Source of the DNA: Phoronis australis
Lineage: Eukaryota; Phoronida; Phoronidae
NCBI GenBank assembly: GCA_002633005.1
Contig: NMRA01001412.1
Span: 1-21,276 of the forward strand
DNA length: 21,276 nt
Reading direction: 5' to 3'
The notes beneath the pieces were generated by a model. That model searched no databases and had not been told where the DNA came from. It saw nothing but the letters and a program-made list of their open reading frames with translations. The position numbers and the translations under genes were made by a program. This document shows, piece by piece, positions 17,846-21,276 of this stretch (the stretch's first letter is position 1; each line of letters begins with the position of its first letter).

Positions 17846-18304
17846 ATGTTAAAAATATTATGCCGCTCGTGTCTGACCTTCCTTGCGTTACACGAACTTT
17901 GTAACTTCTACACTCACCACTCTCTATGTACCCACGTGTTGGCAAATGTCAGTTACGTGTCAATCAACCCGTCTCCAACACATTTCAGTGAATCCAGGCC
18001 GTCGACCGGTAAGCCTCTTGTCGGGACTCTCAGGGAAAGAGCACGCAGATTTTCTATGGAAGCAAACGCAAGTATGTACTGCAGTCTGATCTCCGTAAAT
18101 CGCAAAGGCAAAATCGTTATTTCACACACGGAGACTATCAAACCGAAACCTGCAAAAATTCTACTTAATTCAAGAATACTCGTTTATCTTTCTCTTAACT
18201 TAACTATGACAGACTACCACCTCACTTTAGGAGGACTTTTCCACAAATGTTTCAGTGCAACAACGGCCAGTTCTGATTCACTTTTAATTTTTCCAAATGA
18301 ATGA
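17846..18304 (+). CDS. 152-codon ORF, doubtful
   Basis: Longest non-repetitive ORF outside the transposons. The middle part (about residues 55-110, LRERARRFSMEANASM, VNRKGKIVISHTE) looks somewhat coding-like, but another frame is open over the same DNA (GKSTQIFYGSKRKYVLQS...). acacatttcag at 17983 and ACCG|gtaagc at 18008 could also be splice sites. No family recognised; composition is close to background. Confidence 0.22.
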   Translation: MLKILCRSCLTFLALHELCNFYTHHSLCTHVLANVSYVSINPSPTHFSESRPSTGKPLVGTLRERARRFSMEANASMYCSLISVNRKGKIVISHTETIKPKPAKILLNSRILVYLSLNLTMTDYHLTLGGLFHKCFSATTASSDSLLIFPNE

Positions 18305-18627
18305 CAACGGAGAACTGTGGGATCGCTTAGGGGTTACCAACGGTAAGGCTGCTAGCAACTGTTCATTGGCAGTCTGTCAAGAACGATCAACAGAACCATT
18401 ATTATAGTAGCAATTAAACGTTCGGCAACTGAGATCATTTAGTCTCTGATTTCAGAAAGCGCTAAGAACAAACGACAATTGCAAGGCCAGTATTTGACAG
18501 TTAATCACACTGTTTTACGAATTTATCTTTAAATTCTAGTGCATCAATTGCATCTTAATTGTAGTAGCAGACTGCCACTCGAGGAGTAATGTTTTTGTGC
18601 TGAGGTGAATGCCGTGTTGATTCTCAG
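18305..18627. other. Probable intron or upstream sequence of the next exon
   Basis: No ORF of note. It ends in gttgattctcag, a usable splice acceptor for the exon that follows. Confidence 0.45.
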
Positions 18628-19109
18628 GGACTGACTCCAAGGTTCCCCACACACTGCGGCCGCAAAACACCCTGCAACAAAGACACGGCAGTCATTTTGT
18701 CGACTCCAGCGCCGAAGACGCAAATTACCACGGGCACCATCACAGCAACCGGCAGAGTAGCATTCTGCAGCATCATTCCCGAGACCATCACCATCACCAC
18801 CTAACACCCCAAATACATCACCACTCTACCCACCTTCATTCAGCCAGTCCCCACAGCTCAACGACTCACGGCCACCATAGCACCCGGTCTGCAATCAAAC
18901 TTAGGGCCAAAGACTTGCCACACGGACTATTCGCTTGTCTGCGCATGCACGACGAGGACCACGATCCTTCCACGTCAGCCACGCCGCGCGGGAGCGACGT
19001 AGCCCCTCCACCGGAAATCCCTAACCCCTACGAAGCAGGATGCGGCGTGTTAGACCTGGACACAAAGACATTCTTCACGGAACTTAAACACAACCAGATA
19101 AAACCTAAG
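18628..19109 (+). CDS. His-rich internal exon of an unidentified host gene
   Basis: 482-bp exon bounded by acceptor ttctcag (AG at 18626-18627) and donor CCTAAG|gtaaat (GT at 19110-19111). Two leading bases complete a codon from an earlier exon, then 160 codons stay open. GC content is clearly above the surroundings. Residues 34-83 are rich in His, Ser and Thr, including five His in a row at 53-57. Residues 86-107 are basic then hydrophobic (SAIKLRAKDLPHGLFACLRM). Residues 108-130 are acidic then proline-rich. The end (NPYEAGCGVLDLDTKTFFTE then LKHNQIKPK) reads like a folded-domain segment. Stops lie in frame just upstream of the acceptor. No start codon before residue 106, so upstream coding exons are expected outside or undetected. 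I do not recognise the family. The shorter ORF from 18915 is part of this exon, and the minus ORF at 18544-18807 is a shadow. Confidence 0.72.
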
Positions 19110-19454
19110 GTAAATGATCTTTACGCGTAGGGGCGACATACTTTTTGACAGGTACCATGGACATACCGATTGGTCGACGCGAAGCTTAGTGTCGGAAAGC
19201 GAGACAGTCAGTCTCCTGTAGTTGACATACATGTACATCTACAGGTCCATGAAAGGAGGCACGCGTGACCTTCAGAACCTATGTAAAACGATGAAAACGG
19301 TCGGCACGCGCAGCCTATACATATTGTATAATTTAGGGCTAATTATGTAGAGTAAAGAATGTGCGGGCACTACTGTATTTTAGCCATTTGCACGTGTGAG
19401 AAACAATTGTTCGGCAATACTTGCCAGTTACCAGAAACTTCGATTGGAAGCGAG
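19105..19454 (+). repeat. 350-bp exact direct repeat, first copy
   Basis: Starts with ctaaggtaaatg (last five exon bases plus donor) and ends at the N. Appears base-for-base identical to 19456-19805. Confidence 0.97.
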
Positions 19455-19455
19455 N
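19455..19455. other. Assembly gap between overlapping contig ends
   Basis: The N is flanked on the left by the end and on the right by the start of the same 350-bp sequence, the signature of two overlapping contigs left unmerged. Confidence 0.9.
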
Positions 19456-19805
19456 CTAAGGTAAATGATCTTTACGCGTAGGGGCGACATACTTTTTGAC
19501 AGGTACCATGGACATACCGATTGGTCGACGCGAAGCTTAGTGTCGGAAAGCGAGACAGTCAGTCTCCTGTAGTTGACATACATGTACATCTACAGGTCCA
19601 TGAAAGGAGGCACGCGTGACCTTCAGAACCTATGTAAAACGATGAAAACGGTCGGCACGCGCAGCCTATACATATTGTATAATTTAGGGCTAATTATGTA
19701 GAGTAAAGAATGTGCGGGCACTACTGTATTTTAGCCATTTGCACGTGTGAGAAACAATTGTTCGGCAATACTTGCCAGTTACCAGAAACTTCGATTGGAA
19801 GCGAG
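19456..19805 (+). repeat. 350-bp exact direct repeat, second copy
   Basis: Identical to 19105-19454. Most likely the same locus sequenced in the next contig, so the intron is probably 351 bp shorter than shown. Confidence 0.97.
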
Positions 19806-20320
19806 TACATAAGCCCTCATATCCCGCCTTGAAGCTGAGAAGAGTTAATCAAGAGACTGTGGCGTTTAACTGAACCTCGAACTACATGTAGCCTACAGTA
19901 CAAAATTCATTACGTCACCTACCGAGGACATGTTAACGCCTAATAATTCTTTTATCTTTTAATCTTAAGGAGAGGGACCATAACTGTAAGATAGTGCAAT
20001 ATTTCGAGTAACGTCTTTTTAATCGGTCTGTGATACTAACGCAGCCTATGCCAGGGTACACAAAATCTAAAGTGATTAGTTCATCCAAAACTACCCAGCA
20101 AGATTGATTCGTATATTCTCCAGGTTACACGTGGCAAAAGGCACGTTTTTGCCAGAGCCGACCCGTTACCTATAGGCGACTTTAAAGATACTCTTAACAG
20201 CTTTATTTTAGTCAAAAGCAATTCACACAAGAACAACGCGGAGCGTTGAAATGCGCCACCGGATGCATTGCAAATGGTGTGCTTTTAAGGTTATATACAG
20301 TGTATTTGTATCATACAAAT
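19806..20320. other. Probable intron sequence, no other feature
   Basis: Downstream of the His-rich exon and its donor. No ORF, repeat or RNA gene was recognised up to the satellite-like array. Confidence 0.45.
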
Positions 20321-21276
20321 GGCCTAGATGGCGCAAAAACATACAATCCATCCAAAAACAAGAAAATCCCACATTTCATAAAAATCTCTCAGGGAACTTC
20401 AGAGAAACAAAGGAAAACAGAACAAAATGAATTTGCCACTAGCGGGCACACTGTCCGTTGGATCCGCCTGAAACTCGTCATCATCGTCTATTATCTTCAT
20501 ATACATGTAAATACACTTACTAAATTTAATAAAGATTCTGCAGTGGGTTTAGCAGATACAACTATGAGCGCAAAATAAAACTACCACTAGGAGGCGTAAC
20601 AGTTGTCAGTCACCATCAACAAAGGTCGTCTTCACACTGAGAACAAATATGCCAGTTTTCCAATGATTTGGTTCATACAGGGGTGGACACCAAAAACAAG
20701 ATTTGAAAACAGCAAAAATGACCACAAGATGGTGCAAAACACCTCGATTCCATCCAAAAACAGTAAGATAGCGTCATCACACTATAGATACCTATATTAT
20801 TTAAAATTTTATGAAAATCTCTCGAGGACCATTGAACATACCGAGTTGAAAGTAAAAAATATTAAAATTGCCACTAGGGGGCACAGCAGTATTCAGATCT
20901 GTCCGAAAGTCGTCGTCATCCGTAGTCAACATCATATAAATACACTTGCTAAATTAAGTAATCCTGCGAACGGTTTAGGAGATACAGCCATAGGCACAAC
21001 AAAAACAAAACTGCCACTAGGAGGCGCCACAGTAGTCAAAATCATCGGAAAATCATCGTAAACCGTCCTCTTTATAGTAAACACATACCTGCCAATTTTC
21101 ACAATCATCCTTTGAGCGGTTTGGTTGATAGAGGGGTGGACGCAAAAAAACACACTAGAAAACATTGAAAATGGCCACTAGGTGGCGCAAAGTACGTCGA
21201 ATCCATCCGAAAACGGGAGGATAGAGTCATCTCACTAATAGGTGCCTACATAACAAATTTCATGAAAATCCGTTCA
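20321..21276 (+). repeat. Higher-order tandem array with CTCF-core-like motifs
   Basis: A unit of about 400-450 bp repeats about 2.3 times and runs off the window. Each unit has three related monomers of about 140 bp, each with a motif like CCACTAG(G/A)(G/T)GGC(G/A)C. Positions: 20321 (cctagatggcgc form), 20436, 20584, 20722 (ccacaagatggtgc), 20871 (ccactagggggcac), 21014 (ccactaggaggcgc), 21175 (ccactaggtggcgc). Shared flanks mark the triplet order: aatccatccaaaaac after motifs 1, 4 and 7, gtcgtcNtc after 2 and 5, gtNgtca after 3 and 6. The ORFs at 20246-20578, 20603-21061 and 20932-21165 lie in the array and are not convincing genes. Confidence 0.85.

Noticed and set aside
20603-21061. 152-codon ORF near the window end
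   Set aside because: Lies wholly in the tandem array and is not preserved between the units.

Overview
This is eukaryotic, metazoan-type genomic DNA: AT-rich, intron-scale spacing, no bacterial gene packing, decayed non-LTR and Penelope-type retroelements, and many micro- and minisatellites. Frequent tacatgta-type words and the retroelement types suggest a marine invertebrate, but nothing here fixes the species. Four single N characters (1061, 3860, 14305, 19455) look like contig joins. Three of them touch duplicated sequence, so part of the structure may be an assembly effect.

Layout. 1-264: open-frame fragment resembling the region just before the catalytic core of integrase-like transposon proteins. 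265-1060: 3' end of a LINE, repeated at 3910-4711. 1165-3825 (minus): a decayed LINE with recognisable reverse transcriptase (RT), post-RT and C-terminal Cys motifs, ending in an (ATT)n tail. 3910-7100 (minus): a second decayed LINE with endonuclease C-terminus, linker, RT blocks, Cys/His C-terminus and a 3' UTR of about 760 bp. A Penelope-like element (PLE) 3' end with a hammerhead-ribozyme-like motif (5404-5461) is nested in its RT. 7100-12214: mostly non-coding, with several minisatellites, a palindrome with 22-bp perfect arms, and weak exon candidates. 12215-14304 and 14889-16922: a direct duplication of about 2.1 kb; each copy carries a short coding-like exon with a good 5' splice site and a 49-codon ORF. 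In the second copy the exon end plus splice donor is amplified into six 30-bp units. 16923-18627: VNTR, (TTA)n and weak ORFs. 18628-19109: the best host exon in the window, GC-rich and His-rich, with consensus splice sites. 19105-19805: an exact 350-bp repeat on both sides of an N. 20321 to the window end: a higher-order satellite-like array with seven CTCF-core-like motifs in one orientation, about 140 bp apart.

No complete host gene, tRNA, rRNA or CRISPR array was found. The most interesting items are the CTCF-like array, the amplified splice donor, the nested PLE with its ribozyme-like motif, and the unidentified His-rich exon.
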